64,000 bases of DNA from Burkholderia metallica. GTDB taxonomy: Bacteria > Pseudomonadota > Gammaproteobacteria > Burkholderiales > Burkholderiaceae. Each line of letters begins with the position of its first letter. The stretch's first letter is position 1. The DNA is taken from positions 124,001-188,000 of the forward strand of contig NZ_CADFDB010000011.1 of NCBI RefSeq assembly GCF_902832845.1, in the 5' to 3' direction. The notes below the pieces were generated by a model. The model was not told where the DNA came from and did no database searches. It worked only from the letters and a program-made list of their open reading frames with translations. Of the stretch, positions 15,658 to 23,832 are shown piece by piece. A program made the translations under genes and the position numbers.

Positions 15658-18174
15658 TCAACGCGCGGCCTGCGCGCCGCCGAACGCCCCGGAGGACGAC
15701 AGCAGCCGCAAACCGTTGGCCACGACGATCAGGCTCGCGCCCGCGTCGGCGAAGACTGCCATCCACATCGTGCCGAGCCCCGCGACCGTGAGGCCGAGGA
15801 ACACGATCTTCACGCCGAGCGCGAAGCCGATGTTCTGCACCAGCACGCGGTGCGTCGCGCGCGACAGCCGCACGAACGCGGGAATCTTGCGCAGATCGTC
15901 GTCCATCAGCGCGACGTCGGCCGTCTCGATCGCCGTGTCGGTGCCCATCGCGCCCATCGCGAAACCGATATCGGCACGCGCGAGCGCCGGCGCATCGTTG
16001 ATCCCGTCGCCGACCATCCCGACCGCGCCCGCGCCGCCGGCCGACAGTTCCTCGACCGCCGCGAGCTTGTCTTCCGGCAACTGGTTGCCGCGCGCATCGT
16101 CGATGCCCGCCTGCTGCGCGATCGCCTGCGCGGTATGCGGGTTGTCGCCCGTCAGCATCGCCGTGCGAATGCCGAGCGCGTGCAGATCGGCGATCGCTTC
16201 ACGGCTCGTGTCCTTGATCGTGTCGGCCACCGCGAAGATGCCCAGCACGCGCACTTCGTCGACCAGCACCACGACGCTCTTGCCCTGCCGTTCGAGCACG
16301 TCGAGCTTCGCTTCGAGCGCCGTCGAGCAACGCTCGAGCTCCTCGACGAGCCGGTGATTGCCGAGCCAGTAGCGCGTGCCGTCGATCGTGCCGCGCACGC
16401 CGCGCCCGACGATCGCTTCGAACTCCTTGACATCGGCGAAGGCCGTCGTGCCGGCGTCGCGCGCCGCAGTGGCAAGCGCCTGCGACACCGGGTGATCGGA
16501 GCGCGCCGCGAGGCTCGCGCCGAGATACCGGACACGCGCGTCGTCGGCGTCGTCCGCATGCAGGTCGAAGTCGGTCTGCACCGGCTTGCCGTGCGTGATC
16601 GTGCCGGTCTTGTCGAGCGCGAGCCACGCGAGCTTGCGCCCTTCTTCCAGATAGACGCCGCCCTTCACCAGAATCCCGCGTCGCGCCGCGGCCGCGAGCC
16701 CCGACACGATCGTCACCGGCGTCGAGATCACCAGCGCGCACGGGCACGCGATCACGAGCAGCACCAGCGCGCGATAGATCCAGTCTTGCCATGCACCGCC
16801 CGTGACGAGCGGCGGCACCACCGCCACCAGCAGCGCGACCACGAACACGATCGGCGTATAGACGCGCGCGAACTGGTCGACGAAGCGCTGCGTCGGCGCC
16901 TTCGCACCCTGCGCTTCCTCGACCGCGTGGATGATCCGCGCAAGCGTCGAGTTGGCCGCGACCGCCGTCACGCGATAGTCGAACGAACCCGATTCGTTGA
17001 TCGTGCCCGCGTACACGGCGTCGCCGGTCGTCTTGTCGACCGGCAGGCTCTCGCCGGTGATCGGCGCCTGGTTGACCGTCGAACGGCCCGCGACGACTTC
17101 GCCGTCCAGCCCGATCCGTTCGCCCGGCTTCACGCGCACGACCGCGCCGAGCGCCACCTGCGCGGCCTCGATCATGCGCCACGACCCGTCGGTGTCCTGC
17201 ACGGTCGCGGTGTCCGGCGCGAGCTGCATCAGGCCCTGAATCGCATTGCGCGCCCGGTCCAGCGACTTCGCCTCGATCAGCTCGGCAATCGTGAACAGCA
17301 CCATCACCATCGCGGCTTCCGGCCACTGGCCGATCGCCATCGCCCCCGTCACCGCGATGCTCATCAGCGCGTTGATGTTCAGGTTGCCGTTGCGGATCGC
17401 GATCCAGCCTTTCTTGTACGTGGTGAGCCCGCACGCGAGCACCGCCGCGAGCGCGAGCGCCGCCGACAGCCAGACGGGCAGGCCGGCCCACGTCGCACCC
17501 TCGGACGCGATCGCGGCGACGCCGGCCAGCGCCAGCGGCCACCACGGCTTCGCGGGCGCGTCGGCGACGCGCGGCGCCGGTGCGCCCGCCGTTGCCGCCT
17601 CGGGCGTCATCCCGAGCGTGCGGATCGCGCTTTCGATCGCCGGCTGGGCGCCCGGCACGTGCTCGACGGTCAGCATCCGCTGCATCAGGTTGAATTCGAG
17701 CGCCGACACTTCGCTCATCCCGCCGAGCTTCTTGCGGATCAGCGTTTCCTCGGTCGGGCAGTCCATCTGCATGATCCGGAACGCGGAGCGCACGTGGCCC
17801 GACGCGGTCGCCTGCGCGACCGGCAGCGGCGCGAGCGTCAGCGCAGCAGGCGCGCAGCAGTCGCCGGCTGCGTGGTCGTGGTCGTGGTCGTGACCGGCAT
17901 GGTCGTGCGCGGCGTGATCGTGGCCCGCTTCGCCATGCGCGGCATGCCCGTGCGAGCACGACGCTCCGTGCGCATGCGTTTCGTCGTGCGTATGGCCGTG
18001 ATCGTGGTCATGGTCGTGGCCGCGCGATGCGGCCTTGCCGTGCGCGTGCTCGCCGGCCGCCGGCGCCGCATCGGCAACGGTCGCCAGTTGCGTGTCGCCC
18101 TCATCGGCGCAGCATGCATCGGCGCCGCCGGCATGACGGTGTCGTGGGTCGGGGGTACGCTGGGCGTCGGTCAT
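15658..18174 (-). CDS. cadA: Heavy-metal P1B-type ATPase (Zn/Cd/Pb efflux)
   Basis: The 838-residue protein starts at ATG 18174 after a perfect AAGGAGG site. Residues 1-105 are extremely His-rich with Cys pairs (ADACCADE, GDCCAPA), a metal-binding extension. A heavy-metal-associated domain around 130-195 carries MQMDCPTEE rather than the usual GMDCxxC. The core has TGES, the transmembrane ACPCALVISTP motif, the phosphorylation site DKTGTITHGKP and GDGINDAPALA. CPC plus the regulator type point to Zn/Cd/Pb export across the inner membrane rather than copper. The gene is controlled from the CadR-type operator at 18205-18235. Confidence 0.93.
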   Translation of the reverse strand: MTDAQRTPDPRHRHAGGADACCADEGDTQLATVADAAPAAGEHAHGKAASRGHDHDHDHGHTHDETHAHGASCSHGHAAHGEAGHDHAAHDHAGHDHDHDHAAGDCCAPAALTLAPLPVAQATASGHVRSAFRIMQMDCPTEETLIRKKLGGMSEVSALEFNLMQRMLTVEHVPGAQPAIESAIRTLGMTPEAATAGAPAPRVADAPAKPWWPLALAGVAAIASEGATWAGLPVWLSAALALAAVLACGLTTYKKGWIAIRNGNLNINALMSIAVTGAMAIGQWPEAAMVMVLFTIAELIEAKSLDRARNAIQGLMQLAPDTATVQDTDGSWRMIEAAQVALGAVVRVKPGERIGLDGEVVAGRSTVNQAPITGESLPVDKTTGDAVYAGTINESGSFDYRVTAVAANSTLARIIHAVEEAQGAKAPTQRFVDQFARVYTPIVFVVALLVAVVPPLVTGGAWQDWIYRALVLLVIACPCALVISTPVTIVSGLAAAARRGILVKGGVYLEEGRKLAWLALDKTGTITHGKPVQTDFDLHADDADDARVRYLGASLAARSDHPVSQALATAARDAGTTAFADVKEFEAIVGRGVRGTIDGTRYWLGNHRLVEELERCSTALEAKLDVLERQGKSVVVLVDEVRVLGIFAVADTIKDTSREAIADLHALGIRTAMLTGDNPHTAQAIAQQAGIDDARGNQLPEDKLAAVEELSAGGAGAVGMVGDGINDAPALARADIGFAMGAMGTDTAIETADVALMDDDLRKIPAFVRLSRATHRVLVQNIGFALGVKIVFLGLTVAGLGTMWMAVFADAGASLIVVANGLRLLSSSGAFGGAQAAR

Positions 18175-18204
18175 GACAACCTCCTTTGTGGCTTGACGGT
18201 GTAG

Positions 18205-18235
18205 AGTTAACACCCTGAAGCCACTACAAGGTCAA
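18205..18235 (-). promoter_or_regulatory. CadR/PbrR-type promoter-operator of the metal ATPase
   Basis: On the minus strand, TTGACC (18235-18230) and TTAACT (18210-18205) are separated by 19 bases, the over-long spacer that marks MerR-family promoters. The spacer carries the dyad ACC...GGT spanning 18212-18232, with centre sequence AGTGGCTTC close to known CadR/PbrR/ZntR operators. It drives cadA; the leader is short, about 25 bases. Confidence 0.82.
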
Positions 18236-18256
18236 CCCTTACACCGGAGAAAGGTC

Positions 18257-18688
18257 ATGAAGATTGGCGAACTGGCCAAAGCGGCCCGCTGCACGCCCGA
18301 GACGATCCGTTTCTACGAGAAAGAGGGGCTGATGCCGGATGCGGAGCGCACCGATTCGAACTACCGCAGCTACACCGACGTGCACGTCGAACGGCTGCGC
18401 TTCATCCGCAACTGCCGCGCGCTGGACATGGCGCACGACGAGATCCGCTCGCTGCTGCGGCTTACCGACGCGCCGGCCGATCCGTGCGATTCGATCAATG
18501 CGCTGCTCGACGAACACATCGGGCACGTCGACGCGCGCCTCGCGGAACTCACTCATCTGCGCAACCAGCTCTCCGAATTGCGCCGCCAGTGCGTTGGCGA
18601 GCACTCGGTCGAGGATTGCGGCATCGTGCACGGTCTTGCGACGATGGAAACCGCCGCACCGGCCGCGAAGCGTTCGCACCTCGGCTGA
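18257..18688 (+). CDS. cadR: MerR-family Cd(II)/Pb(II)-responsive regulator, CadR/PbrR type
   Basis: The 143-residue protein has the MerR helix-turn-helix at its start (MKIGELAKAARCTPETIRFYE KEGL) and a coiled dimerisation helix near 80-110. Cysteines at positions 77, 112 and 121 (DPCDSI, RRQCVGEH, EDCGIVHGL) match the metal-binding triad of CadR/PbrR proteins. It would activate cadA by untwisting the 19-base-spaced promoter. It is divergent from cadA across an 82-base region. Cd versus Pb versus Zn preference cannot be decided from sequence. Confidence 0.9.
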   Translation: MKIGELAKAARCTPETIRFYEKEGLMPDAERTDSNYRSYTDVHVERLRFIRNCRALDMAHDEIRSLLRLTDAPADPCDSINALLDEHIGHVDARLAELTHLRNQLSELRRQCVGEHSVEDCGIVHGLATMETAAPAAKRSHLG

Positions 18689-18718
18689 AACCCTTGTAAA
18701 ACAAGATAGTCTGATAGA

Positions 18719-18756
18719 GAATAGTTATATTATTACTAGGTATATGATAACTATTC
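18719..18756. promoter_or_regulatory. Perfect 10-bp inverted repeat overlapping the PadR gene start region
   Basis: GAATAGTTAT (18719-18728) and ATAACTATTC (18747-18756) form a perfect inverted repeat with an 18-base AT-rich spacer, ending at the base before the ATG of the PadR gene. The position suggests an autoregulatory operator. No ribosome-binding site lies between it and the ATG, so the message may be leaderless or poorly translated. Confidence 0.6.
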
Positions 18757-19329
18757 ATGTCTACTAGTCGACCGTCCCCGCTCGCGCTGGCCGTCCTCGC
18801 GACGCTCACCGAAACGCCGATGCATCCGTACGGGATGCTGCAGCAACTGAAGGCTCGCGGGTACGACGAAGTCGTCAACGTGCGGCAGCGCACGAGCCTC
18901 TATCAGACGATCGACCGGCTGCTGCGCGACGGGCTGATCGCCGTGCACGACACCGAGCGCGACGGCGCGTTTCCGGAGCGCACGCTGTATGCGTTGACCG
19001 AGGCCGGGCACACGGCCGGGCAGGCGTGGCTGCATGCGCTGCTCGCGGAGCCCGCGCGCGAATTCCCGGCGTTCGGCGCCGGCCTCGCATTCCTGCCGCT
19101 GCTCGACGCCGAAGATGCACGCCATCAGCTCGAGCTTCGGATCGCCCGGCTCGATGCCGAGCGCGAACGTCTCGAAACGCTGCGCGCCACCGCACAGGCC
19201 GACCAGGTGCCGCGCCTGTTCCTGCTGCAGAACGAGCATGCGCTCGTGCTGCTCAACGCCGAACTCGAATGGGCGCGCAGCGTCGTCGAACACCTGAAGA
19301 TCGGCGCGCTGCGCTGGGTGGACGGCTGA
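18757..19329 (+). CDS. PadR-family transcriptional regulator
   Basis: The 190-residue protein opens with the PadR winged helix (LALAVLATLTETPMHPYGMLQQLKARGYDEVVNVRQRTSLYQTIDRLLRDGLI), followed by the wing (TLYALTEAGH) and a C-terminal helical dimerisation domain from about 110 (a VirR/PadR_C-like region). It lacks a recognisable ribosome site. Regulated genes are unknown; the perfect inverted repeat just upstream suggests self-repression. The region before it is unusually AT-rich for this genome. Confidence 0.88.
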   Translation: MSTSRPSPLALAVLATLTETPMHPYGMLQQLKARGYDEVVNVRQRTSLYQTIDRLLRDGLIAVHDTERDGAFPERTLYALTEAGHTAGQAWLHALLAEPAREFPAFGAGLAFLPLLDAEDARHQLELRIARLDAERERLETLRATAQADQVPRLFLLQNEHALVLLNAELEWARSVVEHLKIGALRWVDG

Positions 19330-19374
19330 CGCGTCGGACCGGCCGGCATCCGCCGGCAACGGGCCTCGCCGCGA

Positions 19375-20805
19375 TCAGAGCACCTTGCCGGGATTCAGGA
19401 TGCCGAGCGGGTCCAGCGCGGCCTTCAGGCGGCGCATCAGGCCGATTTCCGCGTCGCTGCGCGTATGCGCGAGATAGGGGCGCTTGAGCACGCCGATCCC
19501 GTGCTCGGCCGACACCGAACCGCCCATGTCCCGCACCACCGCGTACACGCCGTGATCGAGCGCATCGAGGTCCGCGTCGGTCATTCCCGCCAGCGATACG
19601 CCGATATGCACGTTGCCGTCACCCACATGGCCGAAGAACAGGCACGTCGCGTCCGGCCAGCGTGCGCGCAACGCCGCGTCGCAACGCTCGGCGAATGCGC
19701 CGAGTTCGCCGGTCGGCAAGCTCACGTCGAAGTTGACCAGATGCGGCAGCGCATCGATCGCGAGACCTTCGCGCAACGTCCACAGGTCGCGCGCCTGCCG
19801 CTCCGACGTCGCGAGCACCGCATCCTCCACGAGCCCTGCGTCGAACCCGGCCGCCAGAGCGGTTTCCAGCGCATGGTGCGCATCGCCGCCCGGCGCGCTC
19901 GTCGCGCATTCGATCAGTACCGCGAAGCCGTCGTCGCCGACAAACGGCGCCGAGACGCCCGGCGTATGACGCGCGACGTAGTCGTAGAACGCCGGCCACA
20001 TCGCCTCGAAGCTGACGACTTCCGGCTGCGTGCGCATGCCGTTCCACAGCGCGAGCACCGCGTCGTAGTCGCGCACGCGGCAGAGCGCCGTGGCCGGCGC
20101 GGCGAGCAACGGATGCAGCCGCAGCACCGCGCGCGTGACGACGCCGAGCGTCCCCTCGCTGCCGATGAACAGCTGCTTCAGGTCGTAGCCCGCATTGTTC
20201 TTCAGCATCCGGCTCATCGACGACACGACCGTGCCGTCCGCGAGCACGGCCTCGAGCCCGAGCACCTGCTCGCGCATCATCCCGTAGCGGATCGCGCGCG
20301 TGCCGCCCGCGTTGGTCGCGAGCATGCCGCCGATCTGGCACGAGCCGCGCGCGCCGAGATCGACACCGAACGTGAAGCCCGCCGCTTGCGCGGCTTCCTG
20401 CACCGTCTGCAACGGCGTCCCGGCGCGCACGGTGATCGTGCCGGCTGCCGCGTCGAGCGCCTCGATGCCCGCGAAACGCTCCATCGACAGCACGACCTCG
20501 CCGCCGAGCGCGACCGCGCCGCGCGCGAGCCCCGTCAGGCCGCCTTGCGGCACGACCGGCTGGCCGAGCCGCGCGCACAGCGCGAGCGTGCGCGACACGT
20601 CGTCGACGCTGCGCGGGCGCACCAGCGCGCGCGGCCGCACGCCGGCCGGCTCGTTGTACGCGGTGAAGTAACGCGGATCGATGTCGGCCGCTCGCGTGAC
20701 GAGCGCCTCGCCCAGTTCGGCGACGAGCACGGCTTCGAGCGCGTCGCCCGACAGCGGCGCGGCCGCCGGTTCGCCGCTCGCGGCGGCCGTGTTCCGGTTC
20801 TGCAT
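19375..20805 (-). CDS. FAD-binding oxidoreductase, D-lactate/D-2-hydroxyacid dehydrogenase (GlcD-like) family
   Basis: The 476-residue protein (a GTG at 20820 would add five residues) has the PCMH-type FAD-binding fold (PQGGLTGLARGAVALGGEVVLSMERF, GFTFGVDLGARGSCQIGGMLATNAGG, IGSEGTLGVVTRAVLRLHP). The C-terminal FAD-oxidase domain includes LFFGHVGDGNVHIGVS and SAEHGIGVLKRPYLAH. It oxidises a D-2-hydroxy acid with FAD; the natural substrate is unknown. It directly follows a binding-protein gene, whose stop codon adjoins the possible GTG start, in a three-gene minus-strand group with an aminotransferase. Confidence 0.85.
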   Translation of the reverse strand: MQNRNTAAASGEPAAAPLSGDALEAVLVAELGEALVTRAADIDPRYFTAYNEPAGVRPRALVRPRSVDDVSRTLALCARLGQPVVPQGGLTGLARGAVALGGEVVLSMERFAGIEALDAAAGTITVRAGTPLQTVQEAAQAAGFTFGVDLGARGSCQIGGMLATNAGGTRAIRYGMMREQVLGLEAVLADGTVVSSMSRMLKNNAGYDLKQLFIGSEGTLGVVTRAVLRLHPLLAAPATALCRVRDYDAVLALWNGMRTQPEVVSFEAMWPAFYDYVARHTPGVSAPFVGDDGFAVLIECATSAPGGDAHHALETALAAGFDAGLVEDAVLATSERQARDLWTLREGLAIDALPHLVNFDVSLPTGELGAFAERCDAALRARWPDATCLFFGHVGDGNVHIGVSLAGMTDADLDALDHGVYAVVRDMGGSVSAEHGIGVLKRPYLAHTRSDAEIGLMRRLKAALDPLGILNPGKVL

Positions 20806-20820
20806 CGCGCGCGGCTGCAC

Positions 20821-21609
20821 TTACTTCGCCGAGATGTCGATATCGCCGAAATACTTCAGCCCGAGCGACTTCACCGTGCCGTCCGCCTTCAGCTTGTCGA
20901 TCGCCGCATCGAGTTTCGCCTTCAGCGCGCTGTCGCCCTTGCGCAGCCCGAATGCGATGCCGCTGCCGAGGATCTTGTCGTCGTGCACCGGCTGGCCGAC
21001 GAACGCGAAGCCCTTGCCGTCCGGACGCGACAGGAAGCCGCGCTGGCCCGACGGTGCGAGCACGAGCGTCGCGTCGAGACGGCCCGCTACCAGATCCGCA
21101 TACGCCTGGTTCTGGTCCTGGTACGCGACGATCGCGACGCCGGCCGGCTCCCAGTGCGCCTTCGCGAAGGTTTCCTGGATCGATGCCTGCAGCACGCCGA
21201 CGCGCTTGCCCTTCAGCGATTCGGGCGTCGGCAGCAGGCCGCTGCCGGTGCGCGCGATCAGCTGGGTCGGCACGCGATAGATGATCGTCGTGAAATCGAT
21301 CGCCTGGCGGCGCTGCTCGGTCGCATTCATCGCCGAGTTGATCGCGTCGAACTTGCGCCCCTTCAGCGCGGGAATCAGCCCGTCGAACGACGTCTCGACC
21401 CATTTGCACGACAGCTTCGCCGTCTGGCAGACGGCATTGCCGACGTCGATGTCGAAGCCCTGCAGGTCGCCGTTCGGCGCTTTCGATTCGAACGGCGGGT
21501 ATTGCGCTTCAAGGCCGAAACGCAGCGTCTGCGCGTCGGCGAGCGCCGCGCCCGAGCCGATTGCGCACGCGAGTGCGAACGCGAGTTTCAGGGTGGTCGT
21601 GTGCTTCAT
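20821..21609 (-). CDS. Amino acid ABC transporter periplasmic binding protein (HisJ/ArgT-like)
   Basis: The 262-residue protein has a signal peptide (LAFALACAIGSGAALADA), then LRFGLEAQYPPFESKAPNGDLQGFDIDV and LIPALKGRKFDAINSAMNATEQRRQAIDF, typical of family 3 solute-binding proteins for lysine/arginine/ornithine or other polar amino acids. An AGGAG site precedes the ATG. No permease or ATPase genes are adjacent, so it is an orphan binding protein that may feed a transporter encoded elsewhere. It sits between an aminotransferase and an FAD oxidase. Confidence 0.9.
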   Translation of the reverse strand: MKHTTTLKLAFALACAIGSGAALADAQTLRFGLEAQYPPFESKAPNGDLQGFDIDVGNAVCQTAKLSCKWVETSFDGLIPALKGRKFDAINSAMNATEQRRQAIDFTTIIYRVPTQLIARTGSGLLPTPESLKGKRVGVLQASIQETFAKAHWEPAGVAIVAYQDQNQAYADLVAGRLDATLVLAPSGQRGFLSRPDGKGFAFVGQPVHDDKILGSGIAFGLRKGDSALKAKLDAAIDKLKADGTVKSLGLKYFGDIDISAK

Positions 21610-21679
21610 CGTGATCTCCTGTGTCTGGTCGATGCGACGCGCCCGTCGCCGGATGCCCGTCGCCGGTTTTCATACGGGC

Positions 21680-22834
21680 CTACAGCGAACGCAGCCGCCG
21701 CGCGCCTTCGACCAGCGTCGCGTCGTCCTTCGAAAAACTGAGCCGGATCACGCCGGCGTCGGTGCCGTCGGTATAGAACGCCGACAGCGGAATCGTCGCG
21801 ACGCGCGCGTCGCGGATCAGGCGCAGCACGAAATCGCTGTCGCTTTCGTCCGAGAAGTGGCGAAAGCGCGCGAGCATGAAGAACGAGCCTTCGCTCGGCA
21901 GCAGCTCGAAACCGGAATCGGCCAACTCGCGCGCGAGCAGGTCGCGCTTGGCCTGATAGAACGCCGACAGGCCGAGATAGCTGTCCGGCCGCGCGAGGAT
22001 CTCCGCGAACGCGACCTGCATCGGCGTATCGGCCGCGAACACCATGAACTGGTGCACCTTGCGGATCTCGTCCATCAGCTCGGCCGGCGCGAGGCAGTAG
22101 CCGACGCGCCAGCCGGTCACGTGGAACGACTTGCCGAACGACGACACGATCACGCTGCGCTCCGCCAGCTCGCGATGGCGCGCCATGCTCTGGTGCTGCG
22201 CGCCGTCGAACACGACGTGTTCGTAGACTTCGTCGGACAACACCACGATGCCCGTGTCGCGCGTGAGTTGCGCGAGCCGCGCCAGATCGTCGGCCGAGAA
22301 CACCGTCGCGGTCGGGTTGTGCGGCGTGTTGACGATGATCATCCGCGTGCGCGGCGTGATGGCTGCGGCCACTTCGTCCCAGTTCACGCGGAAATGCTCG
22401 GGCGACAGCTTGATCGCCACCGGCGTCGCGCCCTGCAGCCGCACGATCGGCGCATAGCTGTCGAACGACGGCTCGAAGTAGATCACCTCGTCGCCCGGAT
22501 GCACGAGCGCGCTGATCGCCGCGTAGAGCCCTTCGCTCGCGCTCGCGATCACCGTGATCTCGGTGGCCGGGTCGTAGCGCGCGCCGTACAGCGCTTCGGT
22601 CTTTTCGGCGAGCCGCTCGCGCAGCGCCGTGACGCCGGCCATCGGCGCGTACTGGTTGTGCCCGTCGCGCATCGCGCGGGCGACGCCTTCGACGAGCGCC
22701 GGATCGGGCGCGAAATTCGGCGCGCCTTGCGACAGGTTCAATGCATCGTGTCGAGCCGCCAGTTGGCCGATCACCGTGAAGATCGTCGTCCCGACGTCGG
22801 GCAGTTTCGAACGGGGCGCGGTGGCGCTTCGCAT
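21680..22834 (-). CDS. PLP-dependent aminotransferase, methionine aminotransferase-like
   Basis: This 384-residue fold-type I aminotransferase shows NLSQGAPNFAPDP, the NTPHNPTATVF block, SDEVYEHVVFDG and the PLP lysine in SSFGKSFHVTGWRVG. It resembles the YbdL/MtnE-like methionine:2-oxo acid aminotransferases (class I/II). An AGGAGG site lies just upstream of the ATG. It is first in a group with a binding protein and an FAD-linked oxidase, suggesting uptake and deamination of an amino acid, followed perhaps by hydroxy acid oxidation. Exact amino acid specificity is inferred. Confidence 0.85.
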   Translation of the reverse strand: MRSATAPRSKLPDVGTTIFTVIGQLAARHDALNLSQGAPNFAPDPALVEGVARAMRDGHNQYAPMAGVTALRERLAEKTEALYGARYDPATEITVIASASEGLYAAISALVHPGDEVIYFEPSFDSYAPIVRLQGATPVAIKLSPEHFRVNWDEVAAAITPRTRMIIVNTPHNPTATVFSADDLARLAQLTRDTGIVVLSDEVYEHVVFDGAQHQSMARHRELAERSVIVSSFGKSFHVTGWRVGYCLAPAELMDEIRKVHQFMVFAADTPMQVAFAEILARPDSYLGLSAFYQAKRDLLARELADSGFELLPSEGSFFMLARFRHFSDESDSDFVLRLIRDARVATIPLSAFYTDGTDAGVIRLSFSKDDATLVEGARRLRSL

Positions 22835-23044
22835 GACTCCTCCTTCTGATGTCCTTCACGCGGCCCCGCGCGACGCACGCGGCCTGCTTCCACCGCATGA
22901 TTTAGCCCGAGCCAATATCGGCGGACAATCGAAAGTTCGTCATGGCGGCCATGCATTTTTCTCATGGCTCTTGGAAAGCGGCACGCAGCAACAAGGCTCG
23001 CCTGCCGGGGTGGTATGCGAATCAGGCATTACCCCTAGGAGGCT

Positions 23045-23713
23045 TCACGGGCCGGCCGCCGCCAGGTAGGCGAGCAGCACGGCCCGCAGTTCGTTGCGCA
23101 GCGCGGCGATGTCGAACGCGGGCCCGAGCGTCAGCAACGCCTGCGACAGCCCGCCGTAACAGAGCGTGTGCGCCATCCGCGCGAGCCCGTCGAGCCGCGC
23201 AGCCGGCGGCGGATCGGCCGCATGCGCGAGCGCGTCGCGCCACAGCGCGACATACGCGTCGTAGTGCCGGCGATACGCGGTGAGCGGCGACACCTGCCGT
23301 TCCAGCGCGAAGAGCGCGGCCCACAGCGCCGCGTCGGCGCCGATCGCATCGGCCTGGAGATCGACCAGCGCGACGGCGAGTTCGGCCCGCGGCGCGCCGC
23401 GCCGCTGCGCCACGACTTCGCGCAGCCGGTCGGCCAGCGCCTGCACGTACCGGTGGATGCAGAGCGCCGCGAGGCTCTGCTTGTCGCCGAAATACTCGTA
23501 GAAGGTGCCGATGCTCACGCCCGCGACGGCCGCGATCTCGCGGATCGTCGCCTGCGCGTAGCCGCGTTCGAGCAAAAGCTGAACGAACGCCTGCTGCAGC
23601 GCGTCGGAACTCGCCTGCGCGCGCGACTGGCGCGGCCGGCGGCGCAACGCGGGCGCGGGTTGCGCCGCCGGCTGGCCGGGCGGCGCCGGAACCTGAACAT
23701 GTCGCGGCGGCAT
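23045..23713 (-). CDS. TetR-family transcriptional regulator
   Basis: From ATG 23713 the protein is 222 residues. The helix-turn-helix is at about 35-80 (LQQAFVQLLLERGYAQATIREIAAVAGVSIGTFYEYFGDKQSLAALC), preceded by a basic Pro/Arg-rich tail. The ligand domain follows. It diverges from the acyl-CoA dehydrogenase gene and probably represses it and itself; an acyl-CoA ligand would fit the neighbours. A longer frame to 23827 is not supported. Confidence 0.88.
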   Translation of the reverse strand: MPPRHVQVPAPPGQPAAQPAPALRRRPRQSRAQASSDALQQAFVQLLLERGYAQATIREIAAVAGVSIGTFYEYFGDKQSLAALCIHRYVQALADRLREVVAQRRGAPRAELAVALVDLQADAIGADAALWAALFALERQVSPLTAYRRHYDAYVALWRDALAHAADPPPAARLDGLARMAHTLCYGGLSQALLTLGPAFDIAALRNELRAVLLAYLAAAGP

Positions 23714-23723
23714 ATTTGCTACT

Positions 23724-23733
23724 CTGAATTCAG
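23724..23733. promoter_or_regulatory. Palindrome between tetR and the acyl-CoA dehydrogenase gene
   Basis: CTGAATTCAG is a perfect 10-bp palindrome 11 bases upstream of the tetR ATG, in the 119-base divergent intergenic region. It could be the TetR operator or its core. Confidence 0.35.
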
Positions 23734-23832
23734 CAGGGAATGCGTTTACCGGGCGCCGGAACCCGCGCCGAAGCGCGATCCGGGCGGCACCGCGCCGGCT
23801 GCCCGCGAAGCATGAGACCGGAGACAACCTCG

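Noticed and set aside
20806-20820. GTG start five codons upstream for the FAD oxidase
   Set aside because: Possible, but neither start has a ribosome site and the ATG at 20805 is the simpler choice; noted in the gene entry.
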